Positions 46,569 through 55,827 of a stretch of DNA of 64,000 nt are shown here, one piece after another; position 1 is the first letter of the stretch; every line of letters begins with the position of its first letter. The DNA is from an uncultured Clostridia bacterium. Its GTDB lineage: Bacteria > Bacillota > Clostridia > Christensenellales > Aristaeellaceae. The stretch covers positions 1 through 64,000 of the forward strand of contig CAMOYA010000003.1 in the NCBI GenBank assembly GCA_946629635.1, written 5' to 3'. Below the pieces are notes generated by a model. That model saw nothing but the letters and a program-made list of their open reading frames with translations. It was not told where the DNA came from and searched no databases. A program made the translations under genes and the position numbers.

Positions 46569-48164
46569 TTACACCTCATCCTCCGGGGAATTGGGCGCGT
46601 TTTCTTCCTCTATCTGAATATCCTGGAACGCCGAGTACATCGGCTCTTCCTTCGAACCGCGCATGACGCGGTTCACATAGTTTTTGGTGATCTTTGCCAC
46701 CACGCCGGAAAGGGCAATGACGCCGATCAGGTTGGGAATCATCATCAGGCCGTTGAAGGTATCCGCCAGATCCCACGCCAGGTTATCCCCCATCACCGCG
46801 CCGCCGAAGACCAGCAGCACAAACAGGACCCGATACGGCACCGTGCGCTTTTCGCCCAGCAGGTATTCGCAGGCCTTCGTTCCGTAGTGGCTCCAGCCCA
46901 GCACGGTGGAAAACGCGAACAGCATGATCGAGATGGCGATGAACGCGGAGCCGATAAAACCGAAGTTCTGATTGAACACGGCGGAGACCAGATTGGCCTT
47001 GCCCAGGGCCACCGTCTGCCCCGCGCTGTTGACAAACTCCGTCGCGGTCACGCCCGTTTCCAGATTAACCAGGCCCGAGGACAGGATCGAGAAGGCCGTC
47101 AGCGTGCAGACCACGATCGTATCCGCGAAGACCTCAAAGATGCCCCACATGCCCTGCTTGACCGGCTCCTTGACGTTGGAATTGGAATGCACCATGACCG
47201 ACGAGCCCAGGCCGGCCTCATTGGAGAAAACGCCTCTCTTCATGCCCTGCTCGATCGCCAGCCGGATGCCGTATCCCACCACGCCGCCGGCAGCCGCCTC
47301 CAGACCGAAGGCGCTGCGGAAGATGGACGTAAACACCGCGCCGACATGCCCGATATTGATGAAGAAGATGGCGATGCTCCCCACCATGTACAGGATGACC
47401 ATGAAGGGAACCACCTTCTCCGTTACGCTGGCGATCCGCTTCAGGCCGCCGACCACCACCAGGCCCACCAACACCATGATGATCACCCCGGTCACCCACG
47501 TCGGAATGCCGAACACGCTTTCCATGTTGCCGGAAATGGAGTTGACCTGGGTCATATTGCCGATGCCGAAGGACGCCACCAGGCAGAAGAAGGAGAACAG
47601 CCAGGCCAGCACCTTGCCGACCGTTTTGCAGCCCTTCCGGGCGCCCAGTCCGTCCCGAAGGTAATACATGGCGCCGCCGGACCATTCACCCTTCGCATTC
47701 TTCCGGCGGTAGAAAATGCCCAGCACGTTTTCGGAATAGTTGGTCATCATGCCCAGGAAAGCCATGACCCACATCCAGAATACCGCTCCGGGTCCGCCGA
47801 CAATAATGGCGCCGGCCACACCGACGATATTTCCGGTTCCCACCGTCGCCGCCAGCGCCGTACAGAGGGACTGGAACTGGGAGATGCTCTTGTCCTTCGT
47901 ATGCGTCGTCACATGGCGGTCCCGAAAGATCGCGCCGATCGTCTTCTTCATCCAGTGGCCGAAGTGGCTCACCTGAAACACCTTGGTCAGCACGGTCATC
48001 AGCACGCCGACAAACGCCAGCAGCACCAGCGCCGGAACGCCCCAGACCACGCCGTTGACCGCATCATTGACCTTGGCCACGCTGTCCAGGAAGCCGCCGG
48101 CTTCCTCCGCCCCGGCATGACCCGCCAGCAGGATCAGAAACAGTCCAGGCATCAGCTTTTTCAT
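46569..48164 (-). CDS. Alanine/glycine:cation symporter (AGCS family)
   Basis: 531 residues, about 11 helices; Na+-driven uptake of alanine or glycine. Diagnostic parts are GVMTVLTKVFQ-like VLMTVLTKVFQVSHF, SLCTALAATVGTGNIVGVAGAI, GGPGAVFWMW and FSNEAGLGSSVMVHSN. The N-terminus looks like a signal peptide (LILLAGHAGA), and the acidic C-terminal tail (EEENAPNSPEDEV) makes it longer than the usual ~470. It converges on arsR. Confidence 0.95.
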   Translation of the reverse strand: MKKLMPGLFLILLAGHAGAEEAGGFLDSVAKVNDAVNGVVWGVPALVLLAFVGVLMTVLTKVFQVSHFGHWMKKTIGAIFRDRHVTTHTKDKSISQFQSLCTALAATVGTGNIVGVAGAIIVGGPGAVFWMWVMAFLGMMTNYSENVLGIFYRRKNAKGEWSGGAMYYLRDGLGARKGCKTVGKVLAWLFSFFCLVASFGIGNMTQVNSISGNMESVFGIPTWVTGVIIMVLVGLVVVGGLKRIASVTEKVVPFMVILYMVGSIAIFFINIGHVGAVFTSIFRSAFGLEAAAGGVVGYGIRLAIEQGMKRGVFSNEAGLGSSVMVHSNSNVKEPVKQGMWGIFEVFADTIVVCTLTAFSILSSGLVNLETGVTATEFVNSAGQTVALGKANLVSAVFNQNFGFIGSAFIAISIMLFAFSTVLGWSHYGTKACEYLLGEKRTVPYRVLFVLLVFGGAVMGDNLAWDLADTFNGLMMIPNLIGVIALSGVVAKITKNYVNRVMRGSKEEPMYSAFQDIQIEEENAPNSPEDEV

Positions 48165-48191
48165 ATCGTTTCCCCCTTCCGGAATGAATTC

Positions 48192-48221
48192 ATATTATTA
48201 CGTGCCGTTTGCGTCTGTCAA
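48192..48221 (-). promoter_or_regulatory. Promoter of the AGCS symporter gene
   Basis: Minus strand TTGACA (48216-48221), 18-base spacer, TAATAT (48192-48197), 28 bases before the start codon. Confidence 0.7.
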
Positions 48222-48352
48222 TGCGGCCACGGGGGGTCTGCATTCAAAAAAACACAAACAAAGCAAAACGGGATTCCGCCGGCACCGTGGTTTGCCTCGA
48301 TTGTATTTCCGCCACTTTTATGATACTCTTCCCTTCGGGGTGAGTGATGCGC

Positions 48353-49564
48353 ATGAAACGTTTTTTCCGTATGATTCTGCTGCTGACGGCAGCGGTGCTC
48401 CTGACTGCCCTCTCCGCATCCGCGGAGGATGCCCTTTCCTTTCTTCCGCTGAAAAACGGAAGCAAGGGGCAGGAGGTGCTGGAGCTCAAGAAGCGCCTGA
48501 AGGAACTGGGATACTACCAGTCCGGCGAGTTTACCAAACGGTACACCGAGGATACGGATGAGAAGATCCGGGAATTCCAGCGGACCAACAGCCTGCCCGT
48601 CACAGGGGAAACGGACGAGGTCACATGGACGCTCCTTTTTTCCGATCAGGCGCTGAAGGCCGTCAAACCCACACTGCCGCCGCTGGCTACGCCGGCACCC
48701 ACCCCGGTGCCGGACTGGCCGGAGCGGGATCCGGACGGCTATCTTGCGGATGGAGAGGAATACTTCTTCGAGGACGATGAAGCCGGTCTGTGGATCTATC
48801 TGGGAAAAGACCTGCAGATCGTCATCACCCACCGGGAGGACTCCTCCATTCCCCTGGAATGGTTCGAAACGGAGATATGGACCCGGAACGGCGAAGCGTT
48901 CCGGACCGCCGCCACGGATCCGGAGCATCCGGGCCGGAAGTTTCAGTACCCCGATGTCATCTCCCGAAACGAGAAATTCGTGCTCGGTTTCTCCGACGAT
49001 TTCTACGGAAACCGGATGGCGGAGAAGGAAACCGTCGGCATCATCATCCGCAACGGTCAGATTTTCAGCCAAAAAACAAACCGGAAAACCGGCCATCATC
49101 TGCCGAATCTGGACATGATGGCGCAGTTTCCGGACGGACGGATGGAGGTATATCCCTGCAATGCGCATACCGCGGAAGAACTGCTGGAGATGGGCGCAGT
49201 CAACGTGTTCAGCTTTGGTCCCATCCTTCTGAAGGACGGGGAAATCAATGATCTGGTATACACCTATTACAAGAGCATCGAGCCGCGCCATGCCCTGGGC
49301 ATGATTGCGCCGGGTCACTACTTCCTGCTCTCCGTTCAGGGGCGCCGCCCGGACAGCCGGGGTACCACGCTGCAGCGCATGGCGGAAATCATGAACGCGC
49401 ACGGCGTTCAGCAGGCGCTGAATCTCGACGGCGGAAACACCATGGCACTGGTCTTCCGGGGCCGGATGCTGAACAAGATGGCCGTTTACAAAAACAAATC
49501 CTTTGTCCGCACCATGACCTCCCTGATCGGCATCGGATACACGGAAAACCAGGCGGAGGAATGA
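48353..49564 (+). CDS. Secreted phosphodiester glycosidase family protein with peptidoglycan-binding domain
   Basis: 403 residues from the ATG at 48353 (GGGGTGAG about 9 bases upstream). A signal peptide (cleavage near ASA, residue 24) precedes a peptidoglycan-binding PG_binding_1 domain (residues ~30-100, GSKGQEVLELKKRLKELGYY). A Pro/Thr linker and a C-terminal NAGPA/DUF2233 domain (~130-400) follow, with the family signatures GVQQALNLDGGNTMALVF and FGPILLKDGE. Homologues cleave phosphodiester-linked sugars, so a wall or polysaccharide substrate is plausible. A shorter paralogue lies at 55958-56896. Confidence 0.88.
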   Translation: MKRFFRMILLLTAAVLLTALSASAEDALSFLPLKNGSKGQEVLELKKRLKELGYYQSGEFTKRYTEDTDEKIREFQRTNSLPVTGETDEVTWTLLFSDQALKAVKPTLPPLATPAPTPVPDWPERDPDGYLADGEEYFFEDDEAGLWIYLGKDLQIVITHREDSSIPLEWFETEIWTRNGEAFRTAATDPEHPGRKFQYPDVISRNEKFVLGFSDDFYGNRMAEKETVGIIIRNGQIFSQKTNRKTGHHLPNLDMMAQFPDGRMEVYPCNAHTAEELLEMGAVNVFSFGPILLKDGEINDLVYTYYKSIEPRHALGMIAPGHYFLLSVQGRRPDSRGTTLQRMAEIMNAHGVQQALNLDGGNTMALVFRGRMLNKMAVYKNKSFVRTMTSLIGIGYTENQAEE

Positions 49565-50155
49565 TCACTGCCCGCTTCCCAGCAGATCCGGATACAGCTT
49601 CAGCTCAATCAGCTTATCCCGCAGCCGCTGCATATCCTCCCATGCGGCGGCCTTTTTCGTTTCGTCCCGCAAAAGCGCGGAGGGATGAAAGGTCGGCAGC
49701 ATCCAGACGCCCTTCCGCTCCGTCCACTTTCCCCGGTCCCGGGTGATGCGGATGTTCGGATCCAGCGTATACCGGGCCGCCGTGGCGCCCAGGAGCACGA
49801 TCACCTTCGGCCGGACCAGGTACGTCTGCATCCGCAGATGGATCCGGCACGCCTCCGCCTCTTCCGGCAGCGGCACCCGGTTCTGCGGCGGGCGGCATTT
49901 GACGATGTTGCAGATATAGACCCGCTCCCGCGGAAGATGGATTGCCGCCAGCATCCGCGTCAGCAGCTGACCGGCCGCGCCGACGAACGCGAGCCCCTGC
50001 TCATCCTCGTCCCGTCCCGGGCCCTCGCCGATCAGCATCAGCGGAGACTGACGGTCCCCCTGCCCCGGCACCTTGTGATGGATATTCGCACACAGCACGC
50101 ACAGGCGGCAGGTTTCCACCTGACGGTCAAAAAGCTCCCATGTAATCTCTTCCAT
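49565..50155 (-). CDS. Family 4 uracil-DNA glycosylase (iron-sulfur)
   Basis: 196 residues; removes uracil from DNA. Motif 1 is GEGPGRDEDEQGLAFVG and motif 2 TFHPSALLRD. Four cluster cysteines: Cys16 and Cys19 (TCRLC), Cys87 (VKCRPP) and Cys103 (EACRIH). The start at 50155 lies 7 bases after GGGAGGA. Its stop is directly against the end of the convergent gene at 49564. Confidence 0.92.
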   Translation of the reverse strand: MEEITWELFDRQVETCRLCVLCANIHHKVPGQGDRQSPLMLIGEGPGRDEDEQGLAFVGAAGQLLTRMLAAIHLPRERVYICNIVKCRPPQNRVPLPEEAEACRIHLRMQTYLVRPKVIVLLGATAARYTLDPNIRITRDRGKWTERKGVWMLPTFHPSALLRDETKKAAAWEDMQRLRDKLIELKLYPDLLGSGQ

Positions 50156-50157
50156 CG

Positions 50158-51354
50158 TCATTCCTCCCGACGCACAGACGGTTCAGACGCCCGGGCAGGC
50201 TCCAGCCCGGTGACCCGCAGTATGCCCTTCCGCAGGAGACGGAAGATCAGCGTGGCCACGATGCCGCAGGAAAGCACCGCCAGCAGGTAGGTGGGCACGT
50301 CCCGGATATAGACCAGGCTGCTGCGCTGATCCAGGAAGTTGTATCCGAAGAGCTCCACAAAGACCCCGTGCGCCAGATAGAAGTCCAGCGATACGGCGCC
50401 GAACCATGCCAGCACCCGATTCCCGATCCGGACTTTCATCATGAGCAGGAAGCAGAACCAGACCACGACGATGCAGATCAGCCACTGGGAACCCGCGCTG
50501 CCCAGGCGATGAATCACCTTCAGCCGATCGCCCCAGTTTTCCCCGTAAAATCCGCCCCAGTGGTTGATCACCAGATCGGAAAGCCGCATTGCGCCGTATA
50601 CGCTCAGCATGCTGGCCGCAAGCCAGAGAATGTAGCCCTTCCTGAAAACCTTCGTCAGCGGTTTTTCAAACCGCCCGAACAGGATTCCCAGCGGGAAAAG
50701 AATCACGCTGTTGTACCACCATTCGCCCCGGATCCACCAGTCGTTCTGATGATCCACACAGGCGCAGCCCACCGTGTACAGCAGCACGCCGATGAATACC
50801 CACAGGATCGCGGTTCCCTCATGCCGGCAGAAGCGGAACGCCAGCCAGAAAATCAGATAGAACAGCGGAATGATGACCAGATACCAGGCATTCATGTTCG
50901 CCATATGCAGACCGGAAAGGTACCAGATCACATCGACGGCCCCCATGGGCTCTCCCATGGCCGCACGAATGATCAGATAGATCACTTCCGACAGATAATA
51001 GGCGATGACCAGCGGCAGAACCCGACGCCGGAGAAAGCCCTTCAGGTATCCCGGCTTCGTCCGGAAGCTTTTGTACAGCCCCAGCCCGCTGCAGAAAAAG
51101 AAGACCGCCACGAGGATAAAGCCCATATCCACAAAAACATCCAGCCCGTGAACGATAAACCGCTTCGGATGCCAGCTGGCGCAGGATTTCTGGGCAATAT
51201 GATGCAGCGCGACACCCAGCGCCGCGATCCCGGTCAGCATCTTCGTCTGCTTCAGGGAGGTATACTCCTCATTCCATTCTCCCCGTCGGTACAGCACCGC
51301 CCCGAAGAAGATCACCGCGCCGAGCAGAAAGTAAAACAGGTCCAGCCAGTCCAT
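50158..51354 (-). CDS. Acyltransferase family 3 membrane protein
   Basis: 398 residues, about ten membrane helices. The conserved early histidine region is present as GVALHHIAQKSC, and the FFFCSGLGL segment is typical of acyltransferase-3 proteins such as OatA-like enzymes. They transfer acetyl or succinyl groups to cell-surface sugars; the acceptor here is unknown. The ATG at 51354 has AAGGAA upstream. The uracil-DNA glycosylase gene follows 2 bases later. Confidence 0.85.
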   Translation of the reverse strand: MDWLDLFYFLLGAVIFFGAVLYRRGEWNEEYTSLKQTKMLTGIAALGVALHHIAQKSCASWHPKRFIVHGLDVFVDMGFILVAVFFFCSGLGLYKSFRTKPGYLKGFLRRRVLPLVIAYYLSEVIYLIIRAAMGEPMGAVDVIWYLSGLHMANMNAWYLVIIPLFYLIFWLAFRFCRHEGTAILWVFIGVLLYTVGCACVDHQNDWWIRGEWWYNSVILFPLGILFGRFEKPLTKVFRKGYILWLAASMLSVYGAMRLSDLVINHWGGFYGENWGDRLKVIHRLGSAGSQWLICIVVVWFCFLLMMKVRIGNRVLAWFGAVSLDFYLAHGVFVELFGYNFLDQRSSLVYIRDVPTYLLAVLSCGIVATLIFRLLRKGILRVTGLEPARASEPSVRREE

Positions 51355-51392
51355 ATGCAACAGATTCCTTCCGTCCGTTTTCTCCGATTCTG

Positions 51393-51426
51393 AAAAAAGG
51401 CGCCCGCCGGAAAACCGGAGGGCGCC
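51393..51426 (-). terminator. Intrinsic terminator of the third sugar importer operon
   Basis: 12-base stem with one mismatch (51399-51410 with 51415-51426), AAAA/TTTT loop, and six Ts on the minus strand, 20 bases after the permease stop. Confidence 0.92.
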
Positions 51427-51445
51427 TGATACGCTGTAAAATGGA

Positions 51446-52927
51446 TTATTCCTTGACACCGCCCAGGGCTACGCCGGCGATGATGTACTTGCTGAAGGCG
51501 AAGTACACGATGATCAGCGGCAGCGCCGTCAGGGTCAGGCCCAGATAGATGGAGCCATATTCCGTACGATAGATATCGCCGCGGAGTTCCTGCACCATCA
51601 TGGGCAGGGTCTTCAGATCAGGCTTGGTGAACAGCATCAAAGGCGTCAGGTAGTTGTTCCAGGATCCGATCACGGCCATGATGCCCATGGTTGCCATGGC
51701 GGGAACCATGATCGGCAGGATGATGCTGTTAAAGGTTCTCAGCTCACCGCATCCGTCAATCCGCGCCGCTTCCACCAGGGAGAGCTGCAGGTTGGCCTCC
51801 AGATACTGCCGGAAGAAGAAGACGGTGGATGCCGCCGCAATCGAGGGAATGATCAGCGCCAGCCGGTTGTCCACCCAGCCCAACTGGTACATGAACATGA
51901 AGAAACCGGTACCGGTGACCTGGCCGGGGATCATGATGATCGCCATGACCACCGCGTAGAGGAACTTGTTGCCCTTGAACTGATAGACCTTGAAGCCGTA
52001 GGCCGTCATCGCGGAGAAGTATACGCTCAGGATCGTGGATCCGAACGCGATGATCGCGCTGTTCTTGAAGCCGATGGCCACGTTGAAGTTCTTGGTGGCC
52101 AGCACGTTCCAGTTATAGCCCAGGTACGTGCCCGGAATCAGGCTGACACCCTGCTGAATCGCCTGGCTGGAACGGGTCGCGTTCACAATCATGATCCAGA
52201 AGGGCACGATCGCCAGCAAGCTCAGGAAGGTGCAGAAGACGTAGATCATGCTGCGCTTGGAGTTATGAACGCCCTGAACATGCAGCGCAAAGGCGATCAG
52301 GTTGCCGCACAGAATCATCAGCACCACCGGCGTGTTCAGCGTAGCAGTGCCGTACGGCAGCGCGAACGGGAAGGCCGTCAGCCGGATCACCACATAAGCC
52401 GACAGGATCAGGCTGATCAGATGCAGGAAGGAGGAAACCGTATACAGCACGCTCGCATCCTTGTTCCCTGCCAGCACCACCAGCAGCGCAGCCAGCACCA
52501 TCGTGCCGAGCGCCGCCCAGATGCATCCGTAGTAAACCGGATAATTCCAGTTGTAAATCTTGTACTGATTCACAACCGACATGTCGATCTCCAGCTCGGC
52601 CGGGAGCTGTCCGGGCAGGAAGGAGTATGACAGTCCGGTCTTTTCCCCGGTGTCGGCCGCCGCCTGCTGATCGAGCAGCGCCTGCAGCTTATCCTTTTCC
52701 TTCTGAACCTTGTCCCGCTGCTTCTGGATTTCCGCCTCGGTCTTCTTTCCGCCGTCAATCCAGCGCTGCAGCTGCGTTTCCGCGCTTTCCACCTTGCCCT
52801 GCTGCTTCTCGATGTCCGCATCCATCGCCGCGGAGGAATTGTCGAAGAAGGTCGCCACGGGCAGGAACATACCGATAATCGCGATCGCCATGAAGATCAG
52901 ATAGATTATCTTTCTTGTCTGTTTCAT
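51446..52927 (-). CDS. MalG-like ABC transporter permease with unusual N-terminal coiled-coil/membrane extension
   Basis: 493 residues against ~280 for ordinary MalG subunits. The last ~265 residues are a normal permease (EAARIDGCGE EAA loop; ending IIAGVALGGVKE). The added N-terminal part has one helix (8-26), a charged coiled coil (about 36-90, EKQQGKVESAETQLQRW and further heptads), a short beta-like stretch, then three further helices (~133-213). The coiled coil should lie outside the membrane and could contact the binding protein or wall. The start overlaps the upstream permease by 4 bases. Confidence 0.9.
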   Translation of the reverse strand: MKQTRKIIYLIFMAIAIIGMFLPVATFFDNSSAAMDADIEKQQGKVESAETQLQRWIDGGKKTEAEIQKQRDKVQKEKDKLQALLDQQAAADTGEKTGLSYSFLPGQLPAELEIDMSVVNQYKIYNWNYPVYYGCIWAALGTMVLAALLVVLAGNKDASVLYTVSSFLHLISLILSAYVVIRLTAFPFALPYGTATLNTPVVLMILCGNLIAFALHVQGVHNSKRSMIYVFCTFLSLLAIVPFWIMIVNATRSSQAIQQGVSLIPGTYLGYNWNVLATKNFNVAIGFKNSAIIAFGSTILSVYFSAMTAYGFKVYQFKGNKFLYAVVMAIIMIPGQVTGTGFFMFMYQLGWVDNRLALIIPSIAAASTVFFFRQYLEANLQLSLVEAARIDGCGELRTFNSIILPIMVPAMATMGIMAVIGSWNNYLTPLMLFTKPDLKTLPMMVQELRGDIYRTEYGSIYLGLTLTALPLIIVYFAFSKYIIAGVALGGVKE

Positions 52928-53904
52928 TTGATCGCCCCCTTCCCTGAAACTTTACCGGGTTTGGGGTCATGGTCATTGAGCACATAGCGGATGACCAGAG
53001 AGCCGGCAATGATGATGACAAACAGCACCACGGAAGCCGCGCTCGCCATGTTGAAATTCCGGGAACCGGTGAAGCCCTGGGTGTAAATGAAGCGGGCGAC
53101 CGTATTGGTGGTCTCGTTCGGGTTGCCCTGGGTCATCATGTGCGGGATATCGAACATGGTCAGACCGCCAACCAGAGAGGTGGTCAGGTTATAAACCAGG
53201 ATGGGCTTGATCAGCGGCAGCGTAATCTTCCAGAAGGTCTGCCGGGAGGTGCAGCCGTCCACCAGCGCCGCCTCGAACAGGCTGGGGTTGATACCGGAAA
53301 TACCCGCGATCATGATGATCATGGTATTGCCGCACCACATCCACCACTGGATGAAGGAGATCAGGCCGCGGCTCCATGCCACGGAGCGGAAGTACTCAAT
53401 CGGCATATTGGCGATACCGGATGTCTGCACAAAGGTGTTCACCGGGCCGATCGGGAACGCGAAGAAGCTCATGAACAGCATACCGATGGTCGCGGCGGTA
53501 ATGATGTTCGGCATGAAGATCGTGGTCTTGTAGAAGCCCTGAAGCTTCAGGTGCAGGCGGCTGTCCGTAAACCAGGAGGCCAGGATCAGTGCCAGGCCCA
53601 GCTGCGGGACGAAGTTGAAGAACCACATGATCATCGTGTTCCCCAGCGAGCCCCAGAATTTGCTGTACACCAGGCTGTTCGGATCAAACAGCTGCCGGAA
53701 GTTCTCGAATCCAATGATGTTGTTGTTCAGAATCTTTTCCCAACCCACAGCATCCGTAATGGATGTCCGGAAGGTAAAGATGATCGGATACAGACCGAAA
53801 ATCAGGAACGTGATAAAGAAGGGAGCGATGAAGATATAACCCCAATGGCTATAGCTGATCGATTTGACCTTCTTTTTCGGCCCAGAGGTTGCCTGCGCTT
53901 GCAT
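52924..53904 (-). CDS. MalF-like ABC transporter permease
   Basis: 326 residues from the ATG at 53904 (GGGGTGG upstream). Six helices, EAA loop EAALVDGC near residue 225, typical start WGYIFIAPFFITFLIFGLYP. It partners the unusual MalG-like subunit. Substrate unknown. No ATPase is encoded here, so a shared MsmX-type ATPase is probable. Confidence 0.92.
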   Translation of the reverse strand: MQAQATSGPKKKVKSISYSHWGYIFIAPFFITFLIFGLYPIIFTFRTSITDAVGWEKILNNNIIGFENFRQLFDPNSLVYSKFWGSLGNTMIMWFFNFVPQLGLALILASWFTDSRLHLKLQGFYKTTIFMPNIITAATIGMLFMSFFAFPIGPVNTFVQTSGIANMPIEYFRSVAWSRGLISFIQWWMWCGNTMIIMIAGISGINPSLFEAALVDGCTSRQTFWKITLPLIKPILVYNLTTSLVGGLTMFDIPHMMTQGNPNETTNTVARFIYTQGFTGSRNFNMASAASVVLFVIIIAGSLVIRYVLNDHDPKPGKVSGKGAIK

Positions 53905-54023
53905 AAATCCACCCCTTTTTGTGTAATCATTCCCGCGCACCGGCGAGGAATGAGGACTGAGAAGGAATCCTCCGAATCTCCTTCCCACTCCTCATGCCTC
54001 GAACCCTGACGCGGGGAAAAGAA

Positions 54024-54059
54024 GGGGCTGCCTCTGCCTCGTTGGCAAGAGACAGCCCC
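54024..54059 (-). terminator. Stem-loop/partial terminator between binding-protein and permease genes
   Basis: 12-base stem with one mismatch (54024-54035 with 54048-54059) around a 12-base loop, followed on the minus strand by TTCTTTT. Inside the operon it would lower permease relative to binding-protein expression. Confidence 0.7.
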
Positions 54060-54095
54060 GAAGGTTTGTCTGTTTGCTACAGAACTGTCAAATGA

Positions 54096-55457
54096 TTATT
54101 CAACAGTGATCGTGGTGATCGCAGCAGCGACAGCTTCCTTGAACTCAGTCAGGCAGGTGTCCAGATCCTTCTCGCCCTTGGTGTAGGGAGTGGTGACATA
54201 GTCGTTCCACAGAGAGTTGATGGTGTCGTCATATTCGCTCATCAGAGAACCGTTGGCCAGAGCCGCGGCGGAAGCGAAGATGGCGTAGTGGTCCTGACCG
54301 CCCAGGAAGGGGTTCGGGGTGCCGCCTTCGGCCAGAATCTTGTCAACAGCAGCCTTGCTGCCAACGAAGTCGCCGGAGTCCTTGGCATACTGGGTCAGGA
54401 AGTCATCATCCAGGGTGAAGAACTTGATCAGGTCATGCATAGCAGCCTTCTTGGCATCGTCAGCCTGAGCGGCCTTCGCAGCGTTGATGCCCATCCAGGT
54501 GCCGCCCCAGCTGTAAGCCACGGGGCCATCGGTGATGCGCCAGTCGCCGTAGGTGCCTTCTTCAGTTGCCTTCTTGATGTTCTCTTCACTGTCGGGGTTC
54601 TCAGCATCCCAGCCAGCCACGCAGTTGGGCTTCAGGGTGTAGTGCAGGCCCCAGGTGGGGAGGAAGTAGCACAGGGTGGGCAGCTCGCCGCGCATACCGG
54701 CGAACCAGGGCTCGGACCAGGCGCCGCCCTTGTGGGTCAGGTCATCCTGTTCCATGGTCTTGACCAGTTCTTCGAAGTCGAGCAGTTCGTCGTCGATGAC
54801 CAGTTTGCCATCAACAACCCAGGGCTCGGAGCGCTGATACTGATAAGCATTCCAGATGTCGCCGGAACCGATGATCATCTTCACTTCGCCGTTGGAAGCG
54901 GTCTTCAGTTCTTCAGCGGTCTCCAGGAAGGTATCCCAGTCAGCAACCTTCGCCTGCATTTCTTCGGGGGTCTTGACGCCCAGGTACTTCTCAGCCAGGG
55001 AAGCACGATACATCAGAACGCCAGGGGTGGACTGCCAGGACAGGCCCTTCTGCACGCCGGCAGAGTTCTGACCGATCTGAGCCATCACGGGGAACGCAAC
55101 AGCCAGCTCTTCGTCGGTGAATCCGATGTCCTTCAGATCGCCGGTCCAGTCGGACTCAACATAGTGCTTCACGAAAGCAGCTTCCAGGGTGAAGATGTCG
55201 GGAGCTTCGTCGCTCGTGGCATTGGCACCGAAGGTGTTGTCAACCTTGGTGGTGTAGGCATTGCCATCAGTCGGATAGATCTGGAACTCGATGTCCAGTT
55301 CAGGATGATTGGGCAGATAGTACTTCTCGATCATGCCCTGCAGTTCGTTGGTGAAAGACCAGACGACCAGCTTGATTTTTCCGTCTTCAGCAGTCGCGAA
55401 GCTCATCATGCCGATCGCGAGCGCCAGAGCCAGAACCAGGGAAAGGATCTTCTTCAT
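54096..55457 (-). CDS. Extracellular sugar-binding protein of the third importer
   Basis: 453 residues from the ATG at 55457, with AGGAGG upstream. The signal peptide (residues 1-23, ending ATA) has no lipobox cysteine. The mature part is a family-1 binding protein (VVWSFTNELQGMIEKYY, then VAYSWGGTWMGINAAKAA). Its codon choice is visibly more biased than that of its neighbours (many GAA, GCT and CAG codons), which fits very high expression. The substrate is unknown. Confidence 0.92.
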   Translation of the reverse strand: MKKILSLVLALALAIGMMSFATAEDGKIKLVVWSFTNELQGMIEKYYLPNHPELDIEFQIYPTDGNAYTTKVDNTFGANATSDEAPDIFTLEAAFVKHYVESDWTGDLKDIGFTDEELAVAFPVMAQIGQNSAGVQKGLSWQSTPGVLMYRASLAEKYLGVKTPEEMQAKVADWDTFLETAEELKTASNGEVKMIIGSGDIWNAYQYQRSEPWVVDGKLVIDDELLDFEELVKTMEQDDLTHKGGAWSEPWFAGMRGELPTLCYFLPTWGLHYTLKPNCVAGWDAENPDSEENIKKATEEGTYGDWRITDGPVAYSWGGTWMGINAAKAAQADDAKKAAMHDLIKFFTLDDDFLTQYAKDSGDFVGSKAAVDKILAEGGTPNPFLGGQDHYAIFASAAALANGSLMSEYDDTINSLWNDYVTTPYTKGEKDLDTCLTEFKEAVAAAITTITVE

Positions 55458-55566
55458 AAGGGTTCCTCCTTTTTTATTTCGCGGCAATGCCGCAATATTC
55501 TCAAACAGCGACGTAACGCTGTTATCGACATCTCTTGAATCCTAATATCTCATTTCCGCGGAACGT

Positions 55567-55595
55567 AGTATACTCCGAAAGGGATCTTTTTGCAA
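55567..55595 (-). promoter_or_regulatory. Promoter of the third sugar importer operon
   Basis: Minus strand TTGCAA (55590-55595), 17-base spacer, TATACT (55567-55572), giving a leader of about 100 bases. Confidence 0.75.
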
Positions 55596-55642
55596 GCACT
55601 ATATGTTGTAATCTTTCGTTTTTTATACCGGATCCAACATGT

Positions 55643-55667
55643 CGAAAACGTTATCGGTTAACGATAA
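55643..55667 (-). promoter_or_regulatory. cre-like site overlapping an inverted repeat upstream of the importer promoter
   Basis: CGAAAACGTTATCG (55643-55656) matches 12 of 14 positions of the CcpA cre consensus. It overlaps TTATCG-GTTAA-CGATAA (55651-55667), a perfect 6-base inverted repeat. The cre centre lies about 89 bases before the probable start site, consistent with control from upstream by LacI-family proteins. Confidence 0.5.
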
Positions 55668-55731
55668 TGTCCTTGAAAAACAATATGTTCGGACAAATCG
55701 ATCATCGCTTGCTTTTTTTATGTTTGTCACG

Positions 55732-55758
55732 AAAAAAAATGCTGCCCTTCAGCAGCAT
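55732..55758 (-). terminator. Intrinsic terminator of the luxS-side operon
   Basis: A perfect 7-base stem ATGCTGC/GCAGCAT (55739-55745 with 55752-55758), 6-base loop and eight Ts on the minus strand. Confidence 0.9.
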
Positions 55759-55827
55759 AGTCAGATGTAAGCGTTTTCATGTTTCCCGGCGGACCAACTG
55801 ATCCTGTCCTCTGATCCTTTTCCAGGA

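Noticed and set aside
55596-55609. A 14-base match to the upstream NrdR-like box (GCACTATATGTTGT) just above the third importer promoter.
   Set aside because: Only one box, with no partner at a suitable distance, and no nucleotide-metabolism gene; chance similarity is more likely.
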